Shown: positions 1 through 9,068 of the stretch, piece after piece | How positions within the stretch are numbered: the stretch's first letter is position 1 | How the letters are laid out: each line of letters begins with the position of its first letter | Source of the DNA: Ruegeria atlantica | GTDB lineage: Bacteria; Pseudomonadota; Alphaproteobacteria; Rhodobacterales; Rhodobacteraceae | Reading direction: 5' to 3' | Length of the DNA stretch: 64,000 bases | Assembly (NCBI RefSeq): GCF_013032005.1 | Contig: NZ_WQBE01000002.1 | Location: forward strand, 248,001 to 312,000 | Notes under the pieces: model-generated | The model's database searches: none | The model's input: only the letters and a program-made list of their open reading frames with translations | Told to the model about the DNA's origin: nothing | Translations under genes and position numbers: made by a program

Positions 1-282
1 AACTCGTGCCACTCGGCCCTGCCCCGACACCTGAACACGGTCTATGACGGCCCCGGCGGCAAGACGCCTTCGGGCGTGTTGCTGCACACTAAATTTCTTC
101 CTGAGGTGGTGGACAAGTCATCGACCGAAAAAACCCGACGGCAGCATTTTCATGATCCCGACCTATTTGGGTCATATTATGATGCAATTGGAAACCGCCC
201 CGACATGTGGACGCCTCAGTCCGTGCGTCTTGAGGGCTGGGCCCAGTTACAACAATTGGGTCTGATGGGGAAAGTTTGCTGA
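1..282 (+). CDS. Family-2 glycosyltransferase, 3' end only
   Basis: The window opens inside this gene; the last 93 codons are read in frame 1 up to a TGA. The visible tail aligns by eye with the C-terminus of the next gene: both carry H-S-x-L-P-R-x-L-N-x-V-Y-D followed by a G-rich step and S-G-x-L-L-H-x-K, and both end with a G-L-M-x-K motif. It is therefore a paralogue of that glycosyltransferase and by inference transfers a sugar to a surface glycan. The catalytic N-terminal part lies outside the window, so activity cannot be judged. A 142-bp gap separates it from the next gene, long enough for a separate promoter, but I see no convincing one. Confidence 0.75.
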   Translation, partial: NSCHSALPRHLNTVYDGPGGKTPSGVLLHTKFLPEVVDKSSTEKTRRQHFHDPDLFGSYYDAIGNRPDMWTPQSVRLEGWAQLQQLGLMGKVC

Positions 283-424
283 AAAGCAGCATATGTGACT
301 AACGGTTTTTAAATTCGTTGCCTTGAAAGATGCATCAATGGCATAAAACGGCACTTGCCCGGCACCACTCTGGATCGTCCAGCCCCCGGGCATGCTCGCG
401 TAACGAAAAAGGCAGTGCAAACGC

Positions 425-1435
425 GTGAGCCTGTTGGATTCATACCGAATGAGATTGCGGCGCAAGCGTCGTCTGGTGCGCTGCCTGCGCAAACGTCGGC
501 AATTAAAGCCGATTTCCGACAAGACCAACGATATCCAACGCGACGATATCTTGTTGATGAGCGTTCTGCGGAACGAGAAAATCCGCCTGCCTTACTTTCT
601 GGAATACTACCGCAGGATGGGCGTCGATCATTTTCTGTTTGTCGACAACGACAGCGATGATGGCTCGGGCGAATACCTGGCAAGCCAACCCGACGTTTCG
701 GTCTGGCGGGCAAATGCCAGCTATAAACAGGCTTCGTTTGGATTGGATTGGTCAAACTACCTGTTGCGAAAATACGCACACGGACATTGGGTTCTGACAG
801 TCGACCCGGATGAGTTCTTTATCTATCCGTTCTGCGACACCCGTCCGATCCGCGCCCTGACCGATTGGCTGGACGGCTGCGCGGTACGCAGTTTCGGCAC
901 CATGCTGATCGACATGTATCCGCAAGGACCAGTGGATGCTCAGCCGTATCACGAAGGGCAGGACCCGTTTGAGATCGCCCGCTGGTTTGATGCTGGCAAC
1001 TATATGATCACAAAGAACCCCGAGTATAAGAATCTGTGGATTCAGGGGGGACCTCGTGCGCGCGTGTTCTTTCGCGACACCCCCTTGCAAGCGCCTGCGC
1101 TGAACAAGATCCCCTTGGTCAAATGGGACCGTCGCTATGTCTATGTCAGCTCGACCCATTCGCTGCTGCCGCGTGGCTTAAACCAGGTTTATGACGATTG
1201 GGGCGGTGAAAAGACCAGTGGCGCGTTGCTGCACGCAAAGCTGATCAGCACGCTGGGCGACAAAGCCCGCGAAGAGATGCAGCGTGGCCAGCATTACCGC
1301 CGCTCGGGCGAATATCGCGCATATGCCCAGGGGCTGGACGAGCAGCCGGTGTTTTGGTGCGACCGGTCCGAGAAATACATCAACTGGCGTCAGCTTGAGA
1401 TCCTTGGCCTCATGTCGAAAGGAAACTGGGCATGA
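425..1435 (+). CDS. Glycosyltransferase family 2 (Glyco_tranf_2_4-like)
   Basis: A 336-residue protein with no signal peptide and a strongly basic N-terminus (about residues 9-28). The fold markers of a GT-A family-2 enzyme are visible: VLRNE near 47-51, the nucleotide/metal-binding VDNDSDDG at 73-80 and VDPDE at 126-130. By family it uses a nucleotide sugar to extend a polysaccharide or lipid-linked glycan; donor and acceptor cannot be told. The start is a GTG at 425; an in-frame ATG at 449 is an alternative that would lose eight residues. It overlaps the next gene by ATGA, so the two are translationally coupled. The C-terminal half is clearly related to the truncated gene upstream, pointing to a local duplication. 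Confidence 0.8.
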   Translation: MSLLDSYRMRLRRKRRLVRCLRKRRQLKPISDKTNDIQRDDILLMSVLRNEKIRLPYFLEYYRRMGVDHFLFVDNDSDDGSGEYLASQPDVSVWRANASYKQASFGLDWSNYLLRKYAHGHWVLTVDPDEFFIYPFCDTRPIRALTDWLDGCAVRSFGTMLIDMYPQGPVDAQPYHEGQDPFEIARWFDAGNYMITKNPEYKNLWIQGGPRARVFFRDTPLQAPALNKIPLVKWDRRYVYVSSTHSLLPRGLNQVYDDWGGEKTSGALLHAKLISTLGDKAREEMQRGQHYRRSGEYRAYAQGLDEQPVFWCDRSEKYINWRQLEILGLMSKGNWA

Positions 1436-3132
1436 GCCGTCTGGGCGTTGTTATGCTGGTTCATACAGCACTGCACCGGGCCGAGCAGGTGGCACGGCAT
1501 TGGACGGCATCGGGCTGTCCGGTGGTGATCCATGTGGACCGCAAAGTGCCGGATCAAGTTTATTCCGATTTCGTTGCCGCATTCGCGGATGAAGCGTTGA
1601 TCCGGTTCTCGGAACGCCATACCTGCGAATGGGGTAGTTGGGGAATTGTCGCGGCCTCACAATCCGCGTCCGAACTGATGCTTGAGGCTTTTCCGGATGT
1701 ACATCACGTCTACCTGTCTTCGGGGGCCTGCCTGCCCCTGCGGCCCGTGGATGAGCTGATCGACTATCTTTCTGACCGGCCTCGGGTCGATTTCATCGAA
1801 AGCGCCACGACCGCCGATGTCAGCTGGACGATCGGTGGGCTGGATCAGGAACGTTTTACACTGCGCTTTCCGTTTTCCTGGCGCCGGAACCGCAAACTGT
1901 TCGACGCTTATGTAAAACTGCAACGCGCCCTCGGGATGCGCCGCAAAATCCCCGAAGGGCTGATGCCGCATATGGGCAGCCAATGGTGGTGCCTGACCCG
2001 ACAGACCCTGTCGGCCATTCTGCAGGACCCCAAGCGGCAGACCTATGACCGCTATTTCCGCCGCGTCTGGATTCCGGATGAAAGCTATTTCCAGACGCTG
2101 GCCCGACTGTATTCCACCCACATCGAAAGCCGGTCGCTGACCTTGTCGAAATTCGACTATCAGGGGCGACCACATATCTTTTATGATGATCATCTGCAGT
2201 TGCTGCGCCGCTCGGACTGTTTTGTGGCCCGAAAGATCTGGACGCGTGCTGATCGGCTGTATCAGGCCTTTCTGACCGATCAGAGCAGCGCCATGCGACC
2301 AGCCGAACCCAACCCGGGCAAGATCGACCGGGTGTTTTCCAAAGCGGTCGAGCGTCGAACCCGTGGGCGCGACGGGCTGTACATGCAAAGCCGCTTTCCT
2401 CGCCACGGCAGTGAGAACGGCCTGACCTCATTCCCTTATTCGGTTTTTCAGGGCTTTGCCGAGCTGTTCGAGGATTTTGAACCCTGGCTGGCTGAGACCA
2501 CAGGCGCACGGGTGCATGGGCACCTGTTTGGCCCCGCTCGGGCCGAGTTTGCCAACGGGGACACGATCACAAACGGTGCGCTCAGCGATTGTGCGGTTCT
2601 GCGTGACTATAACCCAACGGCCTTTATCTCGAACCTGATCTGGAACACACGGGGTGAGCGGCAGTGCTTTCAATTCGGTCCCGGGGACACGCAAAAGATC
2701 AGCTGGTTTCTGGCGCGGGATAAGAACGCGCAAATCTCGGTTATCACCGGGGCCTGGGCGATCCCATTGTTCCGGTCGAACATGAATTTCGCCGATATCC
2801 GCTGTGAAGCGGCACGCCTTCAACAGATTGAAACCAAACAGCTTGAGGTTCTGGGCTCGGTCTGGACCAAGGCGCAGGTGCGGACCTGGTCCTTGGCCGA
2901 ATTTGTGGAATCTCCGATGGAGCCCATGCAGACCGTGATCGAGGAAATCGGCACCCATCGCGCGAACCATTTGACCGAGGCGCCAAAAATGGTGGATTTG
3001 ACTGGCTTTGGACAATTCCTCCAGAACCTCAAAAATCAGGGAATGCATCCTTATTTGGTGGGGGATTTTCCGGCGGATGATATTTTCGGCGCGCGGGTTC
3101 GGCCATTCAAGAAACCCTATCTGGTGCAATAG
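1432..3132 (+). CDS. GT14-like beta-1,6-N-acetylglucosaminyltransferase with C-terminal DUF5928-like module
   Basis: A 566-residue protein. The first 300 residues look like a core-2/I-branching (GT14) glycosyltransferase: HVDRK at 34-38, WGSWG at 67-71, LSSGACLPL at 95-103, GSQWWCLTR at 182-190 and PDESYFQTL at 215-223 are the family's usual landmarks. The remaining 260 or so residues form a second module that I match from memory to DUF5928 of Rhodobacteraceae, whose function is unknown. The family transfers GlcNAc or xylose to a branching position; the acceptor here is not known. The ATG lies in the ATGA overlap with the upstream glycosyltransferase, and a sulfotransferase follows after 6 bp, so a surface-glycan role is inferred from context. 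Confidence 0.8.
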   Translation: MSRLGVVMLVHTALHRAEQVARHWTASGCPVVIHVDRKVPDQVYSDFVAAFADEALIRFSERHTCEWGSWGIVAASQSASELMLEAFPDVHHVYLSSGACLPLRPVDELIDYLSDRPRVDFIESATTADVSWTIGGLDQERFTLRFPFSWRRNRKLFDAYVKLQRALGMRRKIPEGLMPHMGSQWWCLTRQTLSAILQDPKRQTYDRYFRRVWIPDESYFQTLARLYSTHIESRSLTLSKFDYQGRPHIFYDDHLQLLRRSDCFVARKIWTRADRLYQAFLTDQSSAMRPAEPNPGKIDRVFSKAVERRTRGRDGLYMQSRFPRHGSENGLTSFPYSVFQGFAELFEDFEPWLAETTGARVHGHLFGPARAEFANGDTITNGALSDCAVLRDYNPTAFISNLIWNTRGERQCFQFGPGDTQKISWFLARDKNAQISVITGAWAIPLFRSNMNFADIRCEAARLQQIETKQLEVLGSVWTKAQVRTWSLAEFVESPMEPMQTVIEEIGTHRANHLTEAPKMVDLTGFGQFLQNLKNQGMHPYLVGDFPADDIFGARVRPFKKPYLVQ

Positions 3133-3138
3133 TCTGTC

Positions 3139-4584
3139 ATGACATCCAAGTTCGACTATTTCGTCATCCTCGCCGCGATGCGCACCGGGTCCAACCTGCT
3201 TGAGTTCAATCTCAACGCGCTTGAAGGCGTCACCAGCTTTGGTGAGGCATTCAACCCACATTTCATTGGTCGGCTGAAATCTGAAAGTCTGTTGGATGTA
3301 ACTTTGGAAGATCGTGACGGCGATCCGATGAAACTGGTGCAGGCAATCAAAGATGCACCCGGCGAGTTAAATGGGTTCCGCTTCTTTCAGGGGCACGATA
3401 ACCGCGTGTTAGAGCCTGTTTTGGCTGACCCACGCTGCGCCAAAATCATTTTGACGCGCAATCCTCTGGACAGTTACGTTTCGTTGAAAATTGCGCGGGA
3501 AACCAAGCAGTGGCAACTGAAGAACATCAAACGCCGCCGCGAAGCACAGGTAGAGTTTAATGCGGAAGAGTTTGAATCCTATCTGGATAGACAGCAGGAT
3601 TTTCAGCTCTTGTTGCTCAATACCCTTCAGCGAACGGGTCAAACCGGGTTTTACATTTCCTATGACGACCTGACCAATCTGGAGGTGCTGAACGGGCTGG
3701 CCGCGTGGTTGGGTATATCGGCGCGGTCGGTTTCGATTGACGATACGATCAAGCCGCAAAACCCGGGCCCGACCCTGTCCAAAGTGACAAACCCGGAAGA
3801 GACCGAGCATGCCTTGGCTCGGATCGACAGTTTCAACCTGCATCGCACCCCGAATTTCGAGCCCCGGCGCGGATCGACCGTCGGCAATTATGTTGCCGCG
3901 CCGCATACGCCGCTGATGTTTATGCCAATACGCGGCGGGCTTGAGGCACCGGTGACCCAATGGATGGCCGATCTTGACTCGGTCAGCACCGACAAGCTGG
4001 TCACCAATCTGAACCGCAAACAGATGCGGCGATGGCTGCACGCTCATCTCGGACACCGAAAATTCACGGTGCTACAGCACCCTCTGGCACGGGCGCATTC
4101 GGCCTTTTGTTCCAACATCCTCAGCACCGGGCCCGGCGCTTACCTGAAAATCCGAAATATGCTGCGCAACCGATTCAAAATTCCGATCCCGGGTCAGCTG
4201 CGTGACGGCAATTACCCGGTTGATCAGCATTATGAGGCGTTTTCGGCTTTCCTAATCTTCCTACGCCAAAATATGTCCGGACAGACGCCCGTTCGTGTGG
4301 ATGGAACGTGGTGCAGCCAGTCTCAGGTATTAGACGGAATGGCATCCTTTGCTCTGCCTGACCTCATCCTGCGCGAGGATGAGATCGCAACAACCCTGCC
4401 CGATCTAGCCAGACGGATGGGGCATCACAGCCCACCAACACCCGGGTTTTGCGCGCCGGAAATCCCGTTCACGCTGGCCGAAATTTATGACGACAGATTA
4501 GAAACGCTGGCGGCTGAGGCCTACCAGCGCGACTATGTGCAATTCGGGTTCGGGGATTGGGAACCAGTTACGGGCGCAGCGTGA
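3139..4584 (+). CDS. Two-module sulfotransferase-family protein
   Basis: A 481-residue cytoplasmic protein. The N-terminal module has the PAPS-binding loop RTGSNLL at 15-21 (5'-phosphosulfate site) and the 3'-phosphate site LTRNPLDSYVS at 105-115, so it should transfer sulfate from PAPS, as in NodH-like enzymes. From about residue 255 a second module begins; QHPLARAHSAF near 313 resembles another 3'-phosphate motif, and the C-terminus resembles sulfotransferase family 2, but no clean second P-loop is seen. It starts 6 bp after the GT14-like gene, so the cluster may make a sulfated glycan. Its last 17 bp overlap the convergent L,D-transpeptidase gene. Confidence 0.8.
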   Translation: MTSKFDYFVILAAMRTGSNLLEFNLNALEGVTSFGEAFNPHFIGRLKSESLLDVTLEDRDGDPMKLVQAIKDAPGELNGFRFFQGHDNRVLEPVLADPRCAKIILTRNPLDSYVSLKIARETKQWQLKNIKRRREAQVEFNAEEFESYLDRQQDFQLLLLNTLQRTGQTGFYISYDDLTNLEVLNGLAAWLGISARSVSIDDTIKPQNPGPTLSKVTNPEETEHALARIDSFNLHRTPNFEPRRGSTVGNYVAAPHTPLMFMPIRGGLEAPVTQWMADLDSVSTDKLVTNLNRKQMRRWLHAHLGHRKFTVLQHPLARAHSAFCSNILSTGPGAYLKIRNMLRNRFKIPIPGQLRDGNYPVDQHYEAFSAFLIFLRQNMSGQTPVRVDGTWCSQSQVLDGMASFALPDLILREDEIATTLPDLARRMGHHSPPTPGFCAPEIPFTLAEIYDDRLETLAAEAYQRDYVQFGFGDWEPVTGAA

Positions 4585-5086
4585 TCAGTGTGCCCTTGTT
4601 GACCATCGCATAGATCTCTTCGATCTCTTCATTCTTGACGGCGATACAACCGGCGGTCCAATCCGCTGTCTTCTTGGCGCGTTTCAGTTCCGACCGCTTT
4701 TTCGGCTGACCGTGAATGAAAATATCACCACCCGGATCAACACCGGCCGCCTTGGCCTGCGCGATATCATTGGAATTCGGATAGGAAATCCCCAGCGACA
4801 GGTGATAGCGACTGTTGGGGTTGCGACGGTCGATCAGATAGCTGCCTTCGGGCGTGCGGCCATCACCGCGCTTGGTCTTTGTACCATCTGGCGCAAAGCC
4901 CAGATCGACTTTGTATTCCTTGAGAATGGTTTGGTTGTGCAGAAGATACATCTTCCGCGCGCCCTTGTTGATGACCAAAGAAGTCACCTCAGGGCCATCA
5001 TATGTCAGAAATCGTGGGCTAGCTGTGGCACAGGCCGAAAGGCCCAGCGTTGCCATAGCGCCCAATCCAAATGCTCGACGATCCAT
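4568..5086 (-). CDS. L,D-transpeptidase (YkuD domain) lipoprotein
   Basis: A 172-residue protein. The N-terminus carries MDRR and a hydrophobic stretch ending in LSAC (Cys at 18), which suggests a lipobox and outer-periplasmic anchoring. The YkuD catalytic signature is complete: His near 125 in FIHG and Cys near 147 in TAGC. The family forms 3-3 peptidoglycan cross-links or attaches proteins to peptidoglycan with meso-DAP donors; which of these applies cannot be read from sequence. It is the last of a run of minus-strand genes and lies 56 bp after the sodium-channel gene. Its 3' end overlaps the sulfotransferase gene by 17 bp tail to tail. Confidence 0.88.
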   Translation of the reverse strand: MDRRAFGLGAMATLGLSACATASPRFLTYDGPEVTSLVINKGARKMYLLHNQTILKEYKVDLGFAPDGTKTKRGDGRTPEGSYLIDRRNPNSRYHLSLGISYPNSNDIAQAKAAGVDPGGDIFIHGQPKKRSELKRAKKTADWTAGCIAVKNEEIEEIYAMVNKGTLITLRP

Positions 5087-5142
5087 GTTTCACTGCCTGC
5101 TCTTTTTTTTCAGCATTATGCCAGATTTCCGAAAAACTGAAA

Positions 5143-5928
5143 TCACTTTTTGATGTGCTGCTGTTCGGTCAGGCGGCGCTCGATGCTTTCCAGCCGTTCC
5201 AATACTTCGTCGCGATAGGCGTCAGTTCGCACTTCATCCTCGGCATGATGCGCATCCTGCATCGAGTTCACAATCAGACCGACCAGCAAGTTCACGACCG
5301 CAAAGGTGGTGACCATGATGAACGGAACAAAGAACAGCCAGGCATAGGGATAGACCTCCATCACCGGGCGGACGATGCCCATGGACCAGCTTTCCAGCGT
5401 CATGATCTGGAACAGCGTATAGGCTGACAGACCTAGGTCGCCGAACCAGTCCGGGAAAGTGGCCGAGAACAGCTTGGTCGAGATCACGGCACCGATGTAG
5501 AACAGGATCGCCATCAACAGGAATACGCTGGCCATGCCCGGCAGGGCCGAAATAAAACCCTCGACCACCCGCCGCAGGCGCGGCGCGACCGAGATAACCC
5601 GCAGTACCCGCAGGATTCGCAACGCCCGCAATACCGACAGCCCCCCGGCGCTGGGGATCAGGGCGATGCCGACAACGATAAAGTCAAAGACGTTCCAGCC
5701 GCTGAGAAAGAACCGTCGCCCGGTCGCCAACAGCTTCATGGCGATCTCGGCCACGAAAATGGCCAGACAGATTGTGTCCAGCGTCACGATCAGGGGTCCC
5801 GCGGCCTCCATCAGGGTTGGCGATGTCTCCATCCCCAACAACACAGCATTAAAGATGATGACCGCAGTGATGAACCGGCCAAAAGTGGGATGTTCGATGA
5901 TGGTCAGCAGACGCTGATTGAAGCCCAT
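5143..5928 (-). CDS. Voltage-gated sodium channel, NaChBac/NavMs type
   Basis: A 261-residue single-domain ion-transport protein with six membrane segments. S4 is visible at about 100-122, with Arg at 101, 104, 107 and 110 spaced by three. The pore loop has TLESWS at 177-182, the sodium-selective filter of bacterial Nav channels. S6 is near 200-222 and is followed by an acidic, heptad-like C-terminal helix (about 232-257), the expected tetramerisation coiled coil. I chose the ATG at 5928 because it has an AGGAG-type ribosome-binding site at good spacing. An upstream ATG at 5952, overlapping the methyltransferase stop as ATGA, would add eight residues. The channel should mediate depolarisation-activated Na+ entry, perhaps for motility or osmotic control. 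Confidence 0.92.
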   Translation of the reverse strand: MGFNQRLLTIIEHPTFGRFITAVIIFNAVLLGMETSPTLMEAAGPLIVTLDTICLAIFVAEIAMKLLATGRRFFLSGWNVFDFIVVGIALIPSAGGLSVLRALRILRVLRVISVAPRLRRVVEGFISALPGMASVFLLMAILFYIGAVISTKLFSATFPDWFGDLGLSAYTLFQIMTLESWSMGIVRPVMEVYPYAWLFFVPFIMVTTFAVVNLLVGLIVNSMQDAHHAEDEVRTDAYRDEVLERLESIERRLTEQQHIKK

Positions 5929-5948
5929 ATTGACACTCTCCTGTCTGC

Positions 5949-7178
5949 TCATGATGCGGGGCCCCATACAAACCGCGCGGCAAGTTCCGTGTGTGACGAC
6001 CATCGAAATTGGTCCACCACCTGTACCCATTCAAGAGTGTAGCCCGCATTAATCAGCGTTTTTGCGTCCCGTGCGAAGGTCACCGGGTTGCACGAGACAT
6101 ATGCAATCACCGGGCGCTGCGCCTGTGCCAGTTCGGCAACTTGCGCCTCGGCACCAGCGCGGGGCGGGTCCAGCACAACAGCGTCAAAGGATTTCAGCTC
6201 ATCGGGCATCAGCGGGCGGCGGAACAGGTCGCGGGACTCGGTCGTGACCCGTTTCAACCCTTGCGCGCGGCGCCAGCCCTGATCCAGCGCATCCGTCATC
6301 GCGGCTTCACCTTCGACTGCGTGTACCTCGGCATTTTCGGCGAGGGAGAGTGAGAAAGTCCCACTGCCTGCAAACAGGTCGGCAATACGCTTCGCACCCT
6401 GTATTGCCTGCAAAACCGCCTGTAACAGAGCCTGTTCCCCGTCTTTTGTCGCCTGCAGGAATGCTCCGGGCGGTGGCACAACCCCAGCACCCCCAAAGCG
6501 TTGCATCGGAGGTTGGCGCATTGCGATCACTTCACCATCCCAGCTAAGCCGCGCCAAGCCGTGCTTCTCGGTTGCCTGCGCCAATGCCAGTTCCAACGGC
6601 CCATCCAGCGGTTTGCCACCCTTGACGGCCACATCCAGCCCGCCTTCGGACAAGGTCAGTGTCACGGCCAGCACGCCCTTGCGACTTCCGCCCAGAATAG
6701 CCAGCGCCTCGGCCACCGGTATGGCAGCAATCAGGGCCGGGTCCAGCAGATGACAATCGGGGATTTCGGTGATCGTGTCGGACGCTCGGCCATGGAATCC
6801 GGCCAGCGTGCCCTTTTTGGTTCGACGCACGGCGATCGTGGCACGGCGGCGCGACCGCTCGGGCGAAGTATGGATCGGGCGCATCTGCGCTTCTAGCCCC
6901 TGCGCCGCCAGTGCGGTGCGCACCACTTCGACCTTCCAGTCGGCCACAAAATCATCTGCTGCGTGCTGCAATTGGCATCCACCACAGGCCTTGTAGTGAC
7001 GGCAAGGAGGTTTCACCCTTTGGTCCGAGGGTGTTTCAACCCGTATGTCAGTCAGCAGCTGCCCTACTAATGTACCACTTACCACCTCACCTGGCAGGGT
7101 ACGCGGCGCGTAAACAGGGCCGTCAGCAATGCCGTCTCCCTGATGACCCAGGCGATTTATGGTGAAGTGTTGCGTCAT
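5949..7178 (-). CDS. RNA m5U methyltransferase, TrmA/RlmD (RumA) family
   Basis: A 409-residue protein with a short TRAM-like N-terminus, an iron-sulfur site (Cys59, Cys65, Cys68 and Cys142 in the CxxxxxCxxC ... C pattern of RlmD) and a SAM-binding Rossmann domain with DLFAGSGTF. DPPRAG and the catalytic YVSCNP (Cys near 363) complete the family signature. It should methylate uridine C5 in 23S rRNA or tRNA using SAM; which substrate is used cannot be decided by eye. It is followed directly by the sodium-channel gene and preceded by the ABC exporter pair on the same strand, separated from it by 57 bp that contain a hairpin. Confidence 0.88.
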   Translation of the reverse strand: MTQHFTINRLGHQGDGIADGPVYAPRTLPGEVVSGTLVGQLLTDIRVETPSDQRVKPPCRHYKACGGCQLQHAADDFVADWKVEVVRTALAAQGLEAQMRPIHTSPERSRRRATIAVRRTKKGTLAGFHGRASDTITEIPDCHLLDPALIAAIPVAEALAILGGSRKGVLAVTLTLSEGGLDVAVKGGKPLDGPLELALAQATEKHGLARLSWDGEVIAMRQPPMQRFGGAGVVPPPGAFLQATKDGEQALLQAVLQAIQGAKRIADLFAGSGTFSLSLAENAEVHAVEGEAAMTDALDQGWRRAQGLKRVTTESRDLFRRPLMPDELKSFDAVVLDPPRAGAEAQVAELAQAQRPVIAYVSCNPVTFARDAKTLINAGYTLEWVQVVDQFRWSSHTELAARFVWGPAS

Positions 7179-7193
7179 AAGGGGCCTGATACC

Positions 7194-7218
7194 GGGGCTT
7201 TGCGCGCAACAAAACCCC
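7194..7218 (-). other. Hairpin between ABC exporter and methyltransferase genes
   Basis: An inverted repeat with 9-bp arms (7194-7202 and 7210-7218, one G-U wobble on the minus transcript) and a 7-nt loop lies in the short gap after the exporter stop. It has no run of U afterwards, so it is not a textbook terminator. It could reduce read-through into the methyltransferase gene or protect an mRNA end. Confidence 0.35.
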
Positions 7219-7235
7219 CTAGCACGCTTTGTGCG

Positions 7236-9068
7236 TTATTCGGCGGCTTCGGCCTGAATGAACCCGCCCGATTGGCGATGCCAGAACCGCGCGTACAACC
7301 CGCCCTGCTCCAACAGCGCGTCATGGGCGCCGGATTCGACGATCTGCCCCTGATCCAGGACGATAATCCGGTCCATCTCGCTGAGCGTGGACAGGCGATG
7401 TGCAATCGCCAGGACCGTCTTGCCCTGCATCACCCGGTGCAGGGCGGTTTGAATCGACGCCTCAACTTCGGAATCCAGCGCCGAGGTCGCCTCATCCAGC
7501 ACCAAAATCGGCGCATCTTTGAGGATAGCGCGCGCCAGAGCGATCCGTTGCCGCTGCCCACCGCTGAGCTTCACACCGCGTTCGCCCAGATGCGCGTCAT
7601 AGCCGCTGCGGCCATGGGCATCCTGTAGGCTTAGAATAAAATCATGCGCTTCGGCCTTTTTCGCCGCTGCAATCATGTCGTCTTCTGACCCGTTTGGGCG
7701 GCCATACAGGATATTCTCACGCGCCGAGCGGTTGAACATCGCAGTTTCCTGCGTGACCATGCCGATCTGACTACGCAAACTGTCCTGCGTTACCTGGCTG
7801 ACATCTTGCCCATCAATGCGAATAATGCCTTTTTCCCCGTCATAGAGCCTGAGCAACAACGAGACCAAAGTGGATTTCCCAGCACCCGAGGCCCCAACAA
7901 TTCCCAGCTTTTCACCCGGATGCACGGTCATGCTCACATCGGACACACCGCCCACATCGCGACCATAGGCAAAGCTGACATGGTCGAAATCTATCCGCCC
8001 CTCGGTCACTGTCAGGTCAGTGGCTTGCGCGGCGTCCTCGACCCGGTCGCGTTTGGCAAGCGTCTTCATACCGTTCTCGACTTCACCCACATTCGCGTAG
8101 AGCCCCATCAGTGTGAAACTGACCCAGCCGGTCATCTGCGCAATTCTGATCGAAACCGCGCCAGCCGCCACGATATCACCCGCCGTCGCAATCCCGTTTC
8201 TCCACAAAAGCAGCGTCGCGCCCAGCAAGAGGACTGGAAGAACCCCGGCCAGCACCATCAGGATAAATCGGAAGCTGGCGGACAATGCCCCGAAGGCCAA
8301 CATCTTTTCGCGTAGATCAACCATCGAGTTTCGCGCGGCCTGATCCTCAAACGCAGAATGGGCGAACAGCTTTACGGTCTTGATATTGGTGATGGTATCA
8401 ACCACTTGCCCGGACACCATGGCGCGCGCGCCAGCCCGCGCAGCAGACCGGGCGCGAATGCGTGGCAGATACCAGCGGATCAGCAGAAAATACACCACTA
8501 GCCACCCGGCGAAAGGTAACATCACCAGTGGATGAATAGACCCTAACAAGAGCAAAGAACCGGCAAGTGAGGCCAAGGCAAACACAATTGCACTGATTGT
8601 CTCGGACACGACCGAGGCCAGCGCATTCGACGTCTGCATCTGTTTCTGCGCGATCCGGCCTGCAAAATCATCGTCGAAATAAGTGACCGATTGGCCAAGG
8701 GTCCAGCGGTTCAGCTTGGCCAGCACCAGCGGCGGCACATTGGGCATGACGATATAGTTGTTCGTCACCGAAGACAGCCCAAACAGCGCCGGGCGCAGCA
8801 ACATGAAAAATGCCACCACGCCCAAAATCATCCACATATTATCTGCGTTGAAAAAACCCTGAGGTCCATTTTCCGAGGCAAGATCGATAACCAGACCCAA
8901 CATCCAGGCCGTTCCTGCCTCCATCGCGCCAGCCATGGCCGAAAAACTGGCCGCGACAAAAATCATCGGCCACGCGCCGGACAGGCACCAACGGATGAAC
9001 GCCCCCAGCGTTTGCGGCGGGGGCGTCTCAGAGTTTTTGAACGGATCTATAAGATCGGCAGCCTTCAT
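7236..9068 (-). CDS. ABC exporter half-transporter (permease-ATPase fusion), second of pair
   Basis: A 610-residue type IV ABC exporter subunit. Six membrane helices occupy about residues 30-330 and the nucleotide-binding domain follows. Walker A GASGAGKST is near 390, the LSGGQRQR signature near 500, Walker B ILVLDEATSALD near 524 with the catalytic Glu present, and the H-loop AHRLST near 556. It overlaps the preceding gene by ATGA and the two proteins are clearly similar, so they probably form a heterodimer of the MsbA/BmrCD or MDR kind. Both ATP sites look intact rather than one being degenerate. The substrate (lipid, drug or peptide) is not indicated by the neighbours. Confidence 0.88.
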   Translation of the reverse strand: MKAADLIDPFKNSETPPPQTLGAFIRWCLSGAWPMIFVAASFSAMAGAMEAGTAWMLGLVIDLASENGPQGFFNADNMWMILGVVAFFMLLRPALFGLSSVTNNYIVMPNVPPLVLAKLNRWTLGQSVTYFDDDFAGRIAQKQMQTSNALASVVSETISAIVFALASLAGSLLLLGSIHPLVMLPFAGWLVVYFLLIRWYLPRIRARSAARAGARAMVSGQVVDTITNIKTVKLFAHSAFEDQAARNSMVDLREKMLAFGALSASFRFILMVLAGVLPVLLLGATLLLWRNGIATAGDIVAAGAVSIRIAQMTGWVSFTLMGLYANVGEVENGMKTLAKRDRVEDAAQATDLTVTEGRIDFDHVSFAYGRDVGGVSDVSMTVHPGEKLGIVGASGAGKSTLVSLLLRLYDGEKGIIRIDGQDVSQVTQDSLRSQIGMVTQETAMFNRSARENILYGRPNGSEDDMIAAAKKAEAHDFILSLQDAHGRSGYDAHLGERGVKLSGGQRQRIALARAILKDAPILVLDEATSALDSEVEASIQTALHRVMQGKTVLAIAHRLSTLSEMDRIIVLDQGQIVESGAHDALLEQGGLYARFWHRQSGGFIQAEAAE

